Shown piece by piece: positions 42,918 to 54,700 of a stretch of 64,000 nt of DNA; position 1 is the first letter of the stretch, and each line of letters starts with the position of its first letter. The notes under the pieces were generated by a model. The model made no database searches, was not told where the DNA came from, and was given only the letters and a program-made list of their open reading frames with translations. The stretch covers positions 2,475,940 through 2,539,939 of the forward strand of contig OY282444.1 in assembly GCA_958296125.1 (NCBI GenBank). The letters run 5' to 3'. The translations under genes and the position numbers were made by a program. The DNA is from an uncultured Poribacteria bacterium (GTDB lineage Bacteria > Poribacteria > WGA-4E > PCPOR2b).

Positions 42918-43034
42918 TAGGGTCATTTAATTGTTCGGTCCGTGCCGAGACCAGGGGGCATCTTGGCCCCCTCCCCCCGCTTGCGGGGGGATTGAGGGGG
43001 GTCATCCTACCCACCAAAATCGGTCAAAAAACCG
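42918..43034. repeat. Dispersed intergenic repeat, right copy
   Basis: Same blocks as 41745-41827, with an extra GC-rich hairpin inside (GGGGGC ... GCCCCC and a CCCCCCGC run). The end (CAAAATCGGTCAAAAA, then CCGAAAACTCAATAGCCCT) also matches 12062-12096. Confidence 0.55.
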
Positions 43035-43087
43035 AAAACTCAATAGCCCTCTGAACATTATACACCCGTTGCTCCGTTAGGGCTAGT

Positions 43088-43705
43088 TCAGCGACCTTTC
43101 CCAACGGCTTGATGGAGACCCTCCAATCGCTGACGGACCAACGTTTCGACCGGAACAGTTGACAGGTGGCTTAACAGTTCTAAAATATCCGATTTGAGGT
43201 GGAACGGACTGTTCACAACCTTTACCAAGGTCAGAAGATTTTCACCCCTTGAAGGCTGCAGATCCGCCTCCTGCTGCTGTAAGAGAACCGCCGCATCAAC
43301 CACAGCGAAGTCCGGTTTGAGGGGCAACCTATCAAAAACGCCGATGATAGGGACAGGTAACTTCAACAGGTGTAATTGGCTATTTTGGGCTGTGCTCCTG
43401 TCCCGCAGGGGGGACGTTGAACCGGTCAGGCCAGCCCGGAACGGGACCTCCCACAACAGCACGGGCCGCCGGAGCTGTTGGGCAAGACCGAACAACCGTG
43501 ACACACGACGCCAACTGGGTGCCTGGAGTACGCCTGCCTCACCCCCTCCTATCAGGACAAATTTGGTTTCTTCTATCCATGCTAGCCCAGCGTGGATTTC
43601 ATCTCCGATCGCTTCAGTTCGGTCTCCGTAGAGCTCGATGAAGCGACGGATGGTGTGTTGAAATTGTTTGGAGTCGATCATTGAAATAGGGAAGGGCAGC
43701 CACAA
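43088..43705 (-). CDS. Uncharacterised protein with AccA-like carboxyltransferase features
   Basis: 205 residues. The N-terminal half reads 'FIELYGDRTEAIGDEIHAGLAWIE', 'KFVLIGGGEAGVLQAPSWRRVSRLFGLAQQLRRPVLLWEVPFRAGL'. This follows the order seen in the acetyl-CoA carboxylase alpha subunit (ELHGDR, a GLA-type strand, a GR-rich loop, then 'ALRLMKLAEKFGLPIITFID'), but the loop that builds the active site is altered and the protein is short. It may be a diverged crotonase-fold paralogue. The frame begins at a TTG (43705) with no ribosome site; ATG 43681 is the likelier start. No clear operon partner. Confidence 0.4.
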   Translation of the reverse strand: MWLPFPISMIDSKQFQHTIRRFIELYGDRTEAIGDEIHAGLAWIEETKFVLIGGGEAGVLQAPSWRRVSRLFGLAQQLRRPVLLWEVPFRAGLTGSTSPLRDRSTAQNSQLHLLKLPVPIIGVFDRLPLKPDFAVVDAAVLLQQQEADLQPSRGENLLTLVKVVNSPFHLKSDILELLSHLSTVPVETLVRQRLEGLHQAVGKGR

Positions 43706-43780
43706 GTTTCTTAATCCCGGTCTATCCCCGATAAGATCGGGACAGGCGGGGGGTTGCCCTACAGGATTAGGATAAAAAAA

Positions 43781-43808
43781 AGCAGGGATAGCGCGCGCTA
43801 TCCCTGCT
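43781..43808 (-). terminator. Intrinsic terminator after the LysM gene (28-bp perfect palindrome)
   Basis: AGCAGGGATAGCGC is followed directly by its exact reverse complement, and on the minus strand by seven to eight T. It lies 30 bp after the LysM gene stop and ends the operon of giant protein, PorV-like and LysM genes. Confidence 0.88.
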
Positions 43809-43838
43809 CAAATGTTAAAGCGTATTGTTTTAGAAGGG

Positions 43839-44708
43839 TTAATCGCTCCCGATCGCGCTGATGACAAACCAGCCGGCACTACCCGCTAACGCGGTAAGAA
43901 ACGCGAGGGTGCGTTTCGATTTGTTCGGCTCTTCTGTCGCACCCTTTTCAATTTCGAGGAGTTTGTTGATGCCTTGTGCATTCTTTTCAATGCCCGCTGC
44001 AAGCATATCTTCGGTAGCTTCGAGTGTCTTCATACCCTTTTTCAGATGCTTCTCTGTCATCTCGTCCAGTTTTTCAACATCTTTACGCAACGATTTGACC
44101 TGTTTACGAACCTTCGAGATCTCCATTTTGCTGGCTTCGGCGTGTTCCATCAGAGAGGCATTGAGCTCGGCGGTCACCTTCGGCAGCCCTGCTAACCCAT
44201 CTTGTACGTCTTGGAGACCGCTTTCAATCATCTGCTGCTTCGCAATCAGGTCCGCAACCATCTTTTTGAGGGCAGTTACATCAGCCGCGGTGGCATCCAC
44301 CGTTTCTTTCACTTCTTCTGCGGCCATCGCTCTGGCTTCCATGGCAGCCAACTCTTGTTTAACCATTTCGAGTTCTGACACGGTTACCATGTCTTCCTCA
44401 ACGGCTGCCTCCATTATCTCCTCTACCATTTTGGCAGGGATTCGCATCATCTCGTCGGGGTAGATTCGGTCAGGATTGGTAAAATCGTTATACTTTTTGA
44501 ATTCTGGCCATTTAAGTGGATCTTCCAAATGCTTTGTAGCGAGTCGCCATAGGGTATCGCCCTTAACAATGGTGATGAGGGTTGTACCGTCCATGTCCGG
44601 TTTGGGGATAATTTTGGCAGAGGCAGTGAGGATATAAGCTGCCCCGGTCAAAAACAAACAGAGATAAAGGATAAGCGAGAAGCGCAAGATCGATTTCATC
44701 GTCTTCAT
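43839..44708 (-). CDS. LysM-domain coiled-coil protein
   Basis: 289 residues. An N-terminal hydrophobic helix (RFSLILYLCLFLTGAAYILT) is followed by one LysM domain at about residues 43-91 (TIVKGDTLWRLATKHLEDPL, 'WPEFKKYN', 'NPDRIYPDEMMRIP'). Next is a long alanine- and glutamate-rich coiled coil to about 255 and a final hydrophobic segment (TLAFLTALAGSAGWFVISAI). LysM binds peptidoglycan, so it probably links the cell wall or periplasm to the outer layer. AAGGAG precedes the ATG. It is the third gene after the 3187-residue protein and the PorV-like barrel, 33 bp behind the latter. Confidence 0.83.
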   Translation of the reverse strand: MKTMKSILRFSLILYLCLFLTGAAYILTASAKIIPKPDMDGTTLITIVKGDTLWRLATKHLEDPLKWPEFKKYNDFTNPDRIYPDEMMRIPAKMVEEIMEAAVEEDMVTVSELEMVKQELAAMEARAMAAEEVKETVDATAADVTALKKMVADLIAKQQMIESGLQDVQDGLAGLPKVTAELNASLMEHAEASKMEISKVRKQVKSLRKDVEKLDEMTEKHLKKGMKTLEATEDMLAAGIEKNAQGINKLLEIEKGATEEPNKSKRTLAFLTALAGSAGWFVISAIGSD

Positions 44709-44741
44709 AGGATGCTCCTTTGTAGAATCGGGTCGTTAGAA

Positions 44742-45671
44742 TTAGTAACTATAAGAGAGTGATATAAAATGCGTACTGTCATCGTCGAGGTTATTGACAG
44801 CACTATCGCCCGCTTTCAAGGCGTAATCGAGTTGAAGCCCACTGACATTGACACCGAATCCGACGAAAAACCGACGGCGATCGCTGGTCAGTTTGCTGCC
44901 ACCCCGAATTGCGAAGGTGTTCGCGATCAGGTATTCCGTCCCAATATGGAGGCTGGTAGTGGATTCTGGCAGGTCAATAACCTCGTGTTCGACATCAACG
45001 GAGAAGGTCGCAACGTTCTTGTGGTGGACTCGATAAGCGAGACCACCAGCGATTAGGAGGGGCAATTCGCTGCCGGCGATTGAACCACCAAAATTCCTGA
45101 CTGCGAGACCGTAGCTGAAGGTACCTGCCTCGTTGTGCCCTAAAAGCCCGATATCGTTACCACCGAAACCACTTTCGCTCGAATGATCTCCAAAACTATC
45201 CATAAGGAAGCGTCCACTTACGCCGAGGCTCACGGCACCGAAGTCATGACCGTAGGAAAGGGAATAAGCGTTGGAATTATAGTTAAATGAACCGCCCGCC
45301 TGATCGTCGCTGCTACGGGAAGGTATACCATCGACACCAGCATTGACCACTGCCAACCCCAACCCGCCTTTAGCACCAACTTTTTTAACGAAGCCGATAA
45401 AGCTGTGTTTTCTATCGAGAGAGAGGCGTGCGGAAGATAGCGTGATTGTTAAGTCATCCACCGCCGGCAATCCGGCGGGATTCCATATCGTTGAAGTCGC
45501 ATCGTCAGCGATGGCGGTAAACGCGCCGCCCAATCCGAGGGACCGCGCACCGGAACCCATCCCAAGATGGGGTGCAGCATTCACGCTAGCGAAGCAGACA
45601 GGTGCAAGCAAAACTGCGAGGGCAAAAAACCCGATTGAACTGAATAGTACTTTGTGCCTAAGTTGAAACAT
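44742..45671 (-). CDS. PorV/PorQ-like outer-membrane barrel protein
   Basis: 309 residues. A signal peptide ending VCFASVNA is followed by the family start 'LGMGSGARSLGLGGAFTAIADDATSTIWNPAGLP', then repeated amphipathic strands and a terminal 'FISLSYSY' with a final aromatic, as in outer-membrane barrels. PorV-type proteins serve type IX secretion in Bacteroidetes by collecting substrates with C-terminal sorting domains; relatives also exist outside Bacteroidetes. It lies directly after a giant protein with a C-terminal sorting-like (FlgD-Ig) tail, which is the expected pairing. AGGAGGGAG lies just before the ATG. Confidence 0.78.
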   Translation of the reverse strand: MFQLRHKVLFSSIGFFALAVLLAPVCFASVNAAPHLGMGSGARSLGLGGAFTAIADDATSTIWNPAGLPAVDDLTITLSSARLSLDRKHSFIGFVKKVGAKGGLGLAVVNAGVDGIPSRSSDDQAGGSFNYNSNAYSLSYGHDFGAVSLGVSGRFLMDSFGDHSSESGFGGNDIGLLGHNEAGTFSYGLAVRNFGGSIAGSELPLLIAGGLAYRVHHKNVATFSVDVEHEVIDLPESTTSLHIGTEYLIANTFAIRGGSKLTSDRRRFFVGFGVNVSGLQLDYALKAGDSAVNNLDDDSTHFISLSYSY

Positions 45672-45705
45672 TGTCTCCCTCCTTTATGAAGGCAAATACA
45701 TTTGG

Positions 45706-45744
45706 TTCATTGGTACATTGGTAATGAACCAATGCACCAATGAA
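45706..45744 (-). promoter_or_regulatory. Intercistronic hairpin between giant and PorV-like genes
   Basis: TTCATTGGTACATTGGT (45706-45722) and ACCAATGCACCAATGAA (45728-45744) form a 17-bp stem with one mismatch and a 5-nt loop. No T tract follows on the minus strand, so it is more likely an mRNA-processing or stability element, or partial barrier, than a full terminator. Confidence 0.55.
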
Positions 45745-45750
45745 TGGTTA

Positions 45751-48700
45751 CTAGTCGCTGACAATTGCCATCTTCAGAATAGCAGATTGAGGTTCGAGCT
45801 CGCTTTCCATGAGAATATGGCAGAAGTACACCCCTCGAGCTAAATTGTCGCCCGAATTGGTTTCGCCCTGCCATACTATCTCAACCGGGCCCGCCTCTCT
45901 GATGGAATCCGCGATAGGCTGTGCAACAAGTCTGCCGGTGAAATCGTAAATCCGGATGGTTATGCTCGCTTGCCTCGAAAGTCTAAAGGCAAGCGTGGTG
46001 CCGGTATTATCTTCAAATGGATTCGGATAATTCCGTGCATTGGCAATCCCGATCCGTTCAACAAAGAAGGTCCACTCTTGAACTGCCGTGTTTGGATTCG
46101 GTGCCAAGTCGGAGAGTTCCAGCTTCACCGTATGTTGACCAAACTGTAGGTCATACTTAGGTGTGAATGTCACCTGAGTTTCTGACATCTCGTCTGGATC
46201 AATCGCGGCACCATCCAGCCAAAGCTTAACCGATTCACCGTCAACCCCCGACATGTTATCCGTGTAGGTCGCCGAAATAATCGGCCTCCGATTTTCGGTG
46301 TGTTCCTGCGATGGACGCGTGATGAGAACACTCGGCGGTATCATGTCAAGCTCAACGGTAAATTGCCATTTGCTTGATGCCTGATTTCCACTCATATCCG
46401 TTACTTTAACATCAACGGTATGTGTGCCATCCTTCAAAGGAAGGGTCGGCGTAAACGTGGCTGAAGTCTTATCAGAACGCGTTTGGGCAACCCCGTCGAC
46501 CGGCAAATTCTTGCCATCTTTGACCGTGATTTCAATCGTATCCACACCCGACATGTCATCGCCGGCGGAAACCGAAATGATCGGTTTATCCAAGTGAATC
46601 ACCCCGTGCGGAGAGGTAGTCGTAATCATTGGTGGCGTATCATCTAGTTCAACCGTAAACTGCCACTCTGCCTCGGTCCGGTTGTTGTATCTATCAATCA
46701 CCGTAATCCTTGCCGTGTAGGGACCAGGAGTTACTGAGATACTTGGCGTAAATGTGACAGTTGTAGAGGTCGGACTTGAGCGTCTGCCTGAGCCTTGATT
46801 ACCCGGAACACCTGCGAGAATCAGCGTGATGCCATCACTCTTGAAGCCAGATTCATCACTCACCGTCGCAGCAAGCACCGGTCTATCCGTCCGAATGATT
46901 CCGAGCGGTGAGTAGGTGACAACTTGCGGTGGCGTTGTATCAGGATTCACTACGGTGAACGTCCACGTTAAGGTTGAAGCACCACCGGTACTTTCGGCAA
47001 CAAGCGTTACACTGTGTGTTCCGAGCGGACTGTCGGTAAAGTTAAAGTTCGTCTGACCCTTTACCTCGGTCCCCCGTCCCACTTCGACGACCATAGCCGG
47101 CGAGAACGAGATCTCCTGAAGTGGATTGTCGTCAATCGCGAGCATGATGCGTGTGATGTCCGATTCTGCGTCGGTTACCCGTGCGGTGATTCGACCGAGC
47201 TTCCGAGTAACTTCACCCTGCGGAGATGGGCCCGAAATAACTGGCGGGGTGCTATCCAAGGAGACCGCGAAACTAATAGCACTTTCAGCAGTATTCCCCT
47301 CACCATCAACAATCTTGACAGAAATGGTGTTATCACTTCCGCGTTGGAGAATTGAGTCATCTGCGCCAACAAGGGGCGGCTGCATCGTATAGGTCAGCCA
47401 CTTATCCTCTAGAGTCCCTTCCATATCTGTACCGTTGATCTGGAACTCCGTTACTGTTAGCTCCCCGGACCCTGTCAGGGCGGTGCTGATAATCAATGGC
47501 TGCCTTGGATCAACAATTTGTCCAGCGAGCGGTGATACGATTGACACCGTTGGCTTCACACCCTCCACCGTAAACTCAACCACCTCTGCGGCACCAACAT
47601 GGCCAAGGACATCCGTCGCGGTGGCTTCGATGCGGTATGCACCGCCAGCTAGGTCGCTGGCGTGGGTGTAGACCACATTCCCACTCTGGGTTAAAACCTC
47701 GCCGGTCGCAGCTGCGGTTATGTGAATCATGCTTTCAACAACGTCGATCGCTTCGCCATCGGGTAAACGGGTCAAGGTGATAACAACGGGCATCGGATCC
47801 GTAAGGGTAGGATTGAAGCCACTCGCATCGGTGTAAGTGATATGGAGAGTTGGCAACGTGGTCAACTGACTCCGTAAAGTCGGCGAGACAATCTTAACCA
47901 CAGGTGGTGACCTGTCAACCCGGATACCTGGCAAGCCGAATCGGGCGGTGCCGTTTGGCTTGATCACTACTCCGACAAGGTTGAACCGCCCCTCATCCAA
48001 TACAGAGGTATCGAGGGTGATTGCAAAGGTAGTGCTTCCATCGGCGTTAGCGGTGACCATAATCCCGTCGTCGGTGAGGGCACCGAGCGTCCGTGCGGAA
48101 GCCCCATCATCTCCAATCAGCACATCGAGGTCACTTGCAGCGACATTCGGCACGGTCAACGTAAATTCAATCGTATCGCCGATTGCCGGGAACCCTATCG
48201 GGTACATGGTATCAATTTCACTCGGGCTCCGTGCTTCGTTGAGAGTATCAACAACGCTGAGGATATCAACCGATGGAGCCGCAAAGTTGGGCGGCGGTGT
48301 GAAATTGCCAACCTCAACGGCAATCTCCATAGCGACAATTCTCGCCTCTGGCGAGCCATCGGCGGCGTGTGCCACTGCCATGAAGGTATACATCCCATTC
48401 GGAATTGACGCTATATTCAAGGTTGCTTTGTAGGTGTAATTGCCGGCATCATTGAAGACCGCATCCACACCCAATACCGCACCAGAAACGCGATCGTTGA
48501 CAGTGAGCTTAATGCCCCCTGCGAACACTCCCGGATGTGCACCTGTCCGAGCGATCAGGGTCAGCATGGGGTCGGGAACGCCTTCAGCGAGCAAGCCGCT
48601 GACGTAGTAGCTCCCATCTTCACGGGGATCGAGCGACTCATCAACTTCGTTGCCAACTTGGGTAATCTCTGTCGGTGAGTAGTTGTCCACAGAGAGGTCG

Positions 48701-51700
48701 TCCATCACCCCATCTGCCGCTGGATACCCTGTGCCAGCCGTATCAACGGCGATGGCTCGGACAATATAAGGATTGTCATCTAGGGTTGCATCGCTTGCAG
48801 CGGGGGTATCATCTAAGATGGTATCCTCAAGGAGCGTGGTATCTACCGAAAGCGTCCATTGTCGGTAGAATGGAGCAATCGACGCGGTTGGAGCACCGTT
48901 GACAACTGCACCGACCAGATCTTCGATGATTGCAATTTGAACATTAGAGACAACCGTCGTATCGGCTAATTGGGCGATACCAACTGCCCCCCAATCCGTA
49001 TCTTGGGAACGGCGAATCTCAAACTGAACCGCGGTGGTTACCGGGTTCGTCAGTACCTGTGTGAATGCACTTATCGTGACCTCTCCACGAGCGGCACCGC
49101 TATCAGGGTGAGAGTCCATCGCCTCCGCATAAACAGCAGAGATTTCAGGCGGCAGACGACGCTGATATGCGAAGGTTGCCATTGACATCTCGGAGATGCC
49201 CAGTGCGTTGGTCGCAACGGTGCGCACCATCACGTGGCCTGTCGTATCGGGAAGGGAAACGTAATCACCAACTTGCCATTGGACTTCAAGTTGATCCCCT
49301 TTCACCGCGTTGGCAAGCTGATTTTCGTTCAGCATCCCAATCGGTTGCCAACCACCGCCCGCTATCTGGTATTCTACCACAATCGACAACGGATGGTCAG
49401 TGCGCTCTGTTATTTCAACGGCGAGCGTTACCATCGTGTCTGAGAAGATGGTCACATCTCCAGCGGTGGACTGTGTTTCAAAGGGACCGTCCATCGTGCC
49501 ATTGGCATCGTAGTCGGTCTGCACGCGGGTCACCATCGCCCTATCGGGGTCTGGAGGAACGATGTTCAACAGGACTCCCGGGCCTATGTTCGAGTTGATA
49601 TTCAGGATATCATCAATACCGACGGTGCGAAGCCCGAATCTCCCCATCAGAGTGCTCTCATCACCGCGGATGAACATCTGGATTTGATGCGGCGGCATAT
49701 AGGTAACTGGCAGCAACGCTTCGAGGGGATTGGTCATAAGGCTCATCATATTTAACGACAACAGATCCGCTGTCGCCACTGGCTCCCACACTGCATTCGC
49801 TGCCGGAGATCCTGCGGCATCTAACCGAATTATCTGGTAGAGGTAAGTCGCTGGGTCTCCGTCGCCCGTTGGGGTTGCAGAGAGGGTTAAGCTCGCCTCC
49901 CCTTCAACCGGGAGCGCGGTCGCGATATAGACACCGTCGTCCCGCAGATACATGCCGATGTTCTCACCGGGCGCATCGGGGGTAAGCATAACGTCGGCAG
50001 TTGGCGATGTCCGATCCACCGTGAACATTTTGCCGGTGAGCCGGTCTGTGGCACCGCTGCGATATTGAACATCAACATCTAACTGATACGCGCCATCGGC
50101 AGCAAAATCAAATTTGCCAACCCAGAGGGATTGTGAATCATCTACCGTTGGAACGGTAAACACAGACCTCACCATTGGATCCAGCATCATGGGATTGAGC
50201 TCGGCTGTGAGGAGCGCGTCGACCGCTTGAAGGATTCCACGGTCTTCAAGCTGTAGGTTCCGTGGATCGGGCATCGGCCATCCGGATAACGTTAAGCCTG
50301 TTAGTGCATCATAATACGACTGAGCAAGCTCAATTTGGTAGTAGTAAGCGACTTTGGAACCGGGGGTTAGCTCGACTGCCGCTTCCCATACCACGGTTCC
50401 TCCAATCGACTTTGCCTCCATAGGCATCGGGGCATGTCCGTCAATCATCACGTTCACTGACTCAAAGACCGGCATATCTCCCGATGGCAGGAAGAGCGTT
50501 GCGAGCTCTTCTTCCAGTTGGAAGGTGTGAGTAAAGGTGCCGCCGGCCGGTACAGAAACCGCTTCAACCATCCCGGACTGCGGACCGGCGATGCTGAAGG
50601 TCACGCTTTCGGCGGTCGGACCAACGACAGTATACAGATTCAGTTTATCGCTATTCACCCATCGACCGGGATCCGGCTGAGGGTCATTTATCAGGATATG
50701 CCATATCGGTCTGGGGGTTATCCCGTTGCCGAAGTTCTCCTTGTCGATATGCTCATCGGTGGGGTCGAACCCCGGGGGCAGCTCTGACCGCAGCCCGCGT
50801 AACGTCTCAGCGATTAATGAGGCAGATAGCAACAAGCCCGGCGGTATTGAGCCAGATGGAAGTATTCCTATCAGATCTTCACTAGCCTCGGCGATATCCT
50901 TCAAACCCAAATTAATCAAATTCCCCAACGCGTTAAACTGAACGTCTGCGTAATGGGTATTCACCGAAAGCCCACCCAGCCTTAAAGCGGGAGGTATGAG
51001 CTCGAATGTCGCGATTGACTCACCTTCGACATCCAGGGCGTTGGTCACCGTGACGCGAACCATCGCCTGACCGTCTATGTCAAGCAGGTCTGCGAAATCG
51101 CTCATCCGATTCCAGTTGACCTGAAGCCCGGTCTCGGCATCCGCGATGTCATCTCCGGTCAGCATCGCAATCGGTTTCCAATCACCTTCGCCGTTGATCT
51201 GGAAGTCAATGGCAATTGAGGTCAATGGATGGGGTGTGCGCTCCATCATTTCAACGGTCAGGGTGACATCGCTCCGGTTTGAGAAGATGGTCACGCCATC
51301 GGAGACGCGCTGCTCCATTTCAAAGGGACCGTCCGTTGTGCCATCGCCGTTGTAGTCAGCGTGCACGAGGGTCACCGCGGCGGTATCGGCATCTGGCGGA
51401 ACGATATCCAACATCCTCGGCATTGTGTTGGAACTGATATTTAAGAGGCTGTCAATACCCACAGCGCGAATACCGAATGTACCCAATGCACCCGCGTCAC
51501 CGACAGGCACCTGGATCTGGTGTGGAGCCATATAGGTGAGCGAGAGCAGATCCCCATTCAACATCCAGGGATGCCACACCTGATTACCCGGATCGCCATT
51601 GGTTACGGAAATCATCTGGTATAGATAAGCGTCTGGCTCCGATGGGTCACCCATTGGGGTTGCCGTGAGGTTTAAGGTCCCCGCCTCCGTATGCGCTGCG

Positions 51701-54700
51701 GCAACATAGGAACCGTCGTTACGTTGATACATGCCTGAGCTCTCACCAATATCTACCGTGATATCGGCGGTCGGCGGTGTCCGGTCCACCATGAACATTT
51801 TGCCGGTGATATTTTCGACGTAGGCACTTTCATATTCAACAACCGTATCCAAACGATACGCGCCATCGGCACTAGCAGAGAGATCGAACTCACCGACCCA
51901 GAGGGCTTGTAAATCGGTGACCACTGGTACGGTAAACACCGACCTCATATTGAGATCCATCGTTGTGATAATCGTTTTGAGCTCGGGCCCCTCTGGTGCG
52001 AGGAGAGTTTCGACGATGCCGCGGTCTTCAAGTTGTAGGTTCCGTGGATCGGGCATCGGCCAACTGGATAGGGTAACATCTTCTAATTCATACGATTGGG
52101 CAAGTTCAACTCGGTAGTAGTAAGCGACTTTGGAACCGGGGGTTAGCGCGGCTGCCGCTTCCCATACCACTGAATCGCCAACTGCCTTCGAGGTCATGGG
52201 TGTTGGGGCCTGTCCGTCGATCATCAAGGTCACGCCTGAAAACACCGGCATGTTCGCGTTCAAACCGGGCCATGAGGGTAACAGGAGAACCGCTCGCTCC
52301 TCTTCCAGTTGGAAGGTGTGCATAAAAGTGCTGCCAGCGGCTACAGAGACAGCTTCAACCATCCCGGGCTGCGGACCGGAGAGGGTGAAGGTCACATTCT
52401 CTGCGGTCGGGCCTGTGAGGACATACAGACTGAGTTTATCTCCGTTCAGCCATCGACCGGGATCTTGCGGACGGTTCTGTCCCAAGACATGCCATGCCGG
52501 TCTAGGCATAATCCCGTTGCCGAAGTTCTCCATAGCGATATGCTCATCGGTGGGGTCAAACCCCGGTGGCAGATCTGATAACAGTCCCTGCAACAGATCC
52601 ACGAGCAATATGCCAGAGGGGATCAGTTCAAGCAGGTCGGGATTGGTATGAATTGCATCCAGACTGATTAATCCATCGGCTGCGTAATTGGGATTTATCG
52701 AAAGCCCACCTAACTGCAAAGTGGGGGGAATCAGCTTAATGGGGTCAACCCTCAGCGGCTGGTTCGGGAAAACAATCTGGTAGGACCTCAACTCGATCGT
52801 TCTATGACCGTGGTATCCGGTGGCCGGGCGTAAAACGTCTATCGCCAAGATATCGCCGGTGGCAGCCACTGGGGTTAGCAGATTGATGAAAGTATGCCCA
52901 TAGCGACCGGTCGCATCGGTGAAGACCTGTGCCATCATGTTCTGCCCGTTCATCCGAAGTGTGAGTGTGACTTCAAGTCCCGGACCGGCGGGGTTGCCAT
53001 TTAGCTCGATGACGCTACCGGCTACATCAAGTACCAGTGTTTTGGCGGGAACCTCTGTCTCAATATTAACATCCGCCTGATTCAGCTCAACCTCTGCTGT
53101 GGTAAGGGTGTGGGTGCCCCCCCCGACCATCTCACCGGCTTCATTCTGCACCTCAATCGTGAGCACATCACCCGTTTCTGCAACGATGGTGGTCGGCATG
53201 AAGAAGGTGGCGGCATATTCGCCGAGGTTATCAACGGCTCCGCTCGCAGTAAAGTTACGGTTGGCATTGGTCACAACAACGGTCAGTTCTTCATCCCTGA
53301 AATGACTCTCTGCCGCCACTTTATCGGTATCCCCATTTTTGAGGTAGACCGTACCTGTAACAGCGAGGAGTCTTGAAGTGGATCCAATATCTGTCGTCAC
53401 ATCCTGTGTGACGGTCGCTGAATCGGCCTCACCGAGTTGGATATTTGTCAGGGTAAACGCTGCGCTGCCCCGTTCTACGCCGGTGTCATCCGTCACAACA
53501 ATCGAAACCGAATCGCCGGTGGTTGCAACAGTACCAAGCAGATTAATAGTTGTCGCCGTAAAAGAGCCATCCCCATCGGTTTGTGCTGTCTGGGACGGAT
53601 TCGTCCCGACCGTAATGGTAACATCAAGACCATCACCCGCAGGGATTGTGCCACCCTCTTTGTAGACGACTCCCTCCACGACCAGGATACTGACCGAGCG
53701 GGGCGGGATAATAATATCCGTTGTCACATTCCGTGTGACGGTCGCCGAATCGGTCTCACCGAGCTGGGTACTCGTCAGGATAAACATCTCGCTGCCCCGT
53801 TCTGCGCCGGTGCTATCCGTCACAACAATCGAAACCGGATCGCCGCTACTTGCTGCAACTCCCAGGGGATTAAAAGTCGTTACTGTAAAAGCACCATCCC
53901 TATCGGTTCTGACGGTCTGGGGGGACATCGATCCAACTGTTACCGTGACATTCACGCCGTCCGCAGGGACTTGACCGTCCACTTTGTAGGCAACTCCCTC
54001 CACGACCAGGATACTGACCGAGCGGGGCGGGATAACAATATCCGTTGTCACATTCTGTGTGACAGTCGCCGAATCGGTATCACCAAGTTGGGCACTCGTC
54101 AGGATAAACATCTCGCTGCCCCGTTCTGCGCCGGTGCTATCCGTCACAACAATCGAAACCGAATCGCCGCTACTTGCTGCAGCTCCCAGGGGATTAAAAG
54201 TCGTTACTGTAAAAGCACCATCCCTATCGGTTCTGACGGTCTGGGGGGACATCGATCCAACTGTTACCGTGACATTCACGCCGTCCGCAGGGACTTGACC
54301 GTCCACTTTGTAGGCAACTCCCTCCACGACCAGAATATTGACCGACTTGGGAGGAACCAGGGTCAGTTTTAGGGTCAAATCCGCCGAAACCCCATCAGCC
54401 GTGACCGTTATCATTTCGGCACCTTCGGCATCAACCGTGGGCGCGGTATAGGTTGCGGTGTAGGTCCCAAAAACCGCAGATGCAGCAAAGTTGGTAAGGG
54501 TTCCACCGCTCGATGTGGCCCCGGCCAAGCTCACGCCGCCAACACCGTTACCGGCACTATCGGTAACCATCGCGGTGATGATGGAATTCCCTCCGCTTGA
54601 AACCGAATCCGAGGAGGCACTGAGTGCGATTGCGGAGGGCGGACCGGCATTGACAGTGATGGCCGCCGTTCCTGAAGCGTTGGCTTGGGTCGCCGTTGCA

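Noticed and set aside
53437-54372. 311-codon open frame antisense to the giant gene
   Set aside because: It repeats the 324-bp period of the sense gene, is rich in Arg and Asn as antisense frames are, and has no ribosome site. The sense frame is far longer and coherent.
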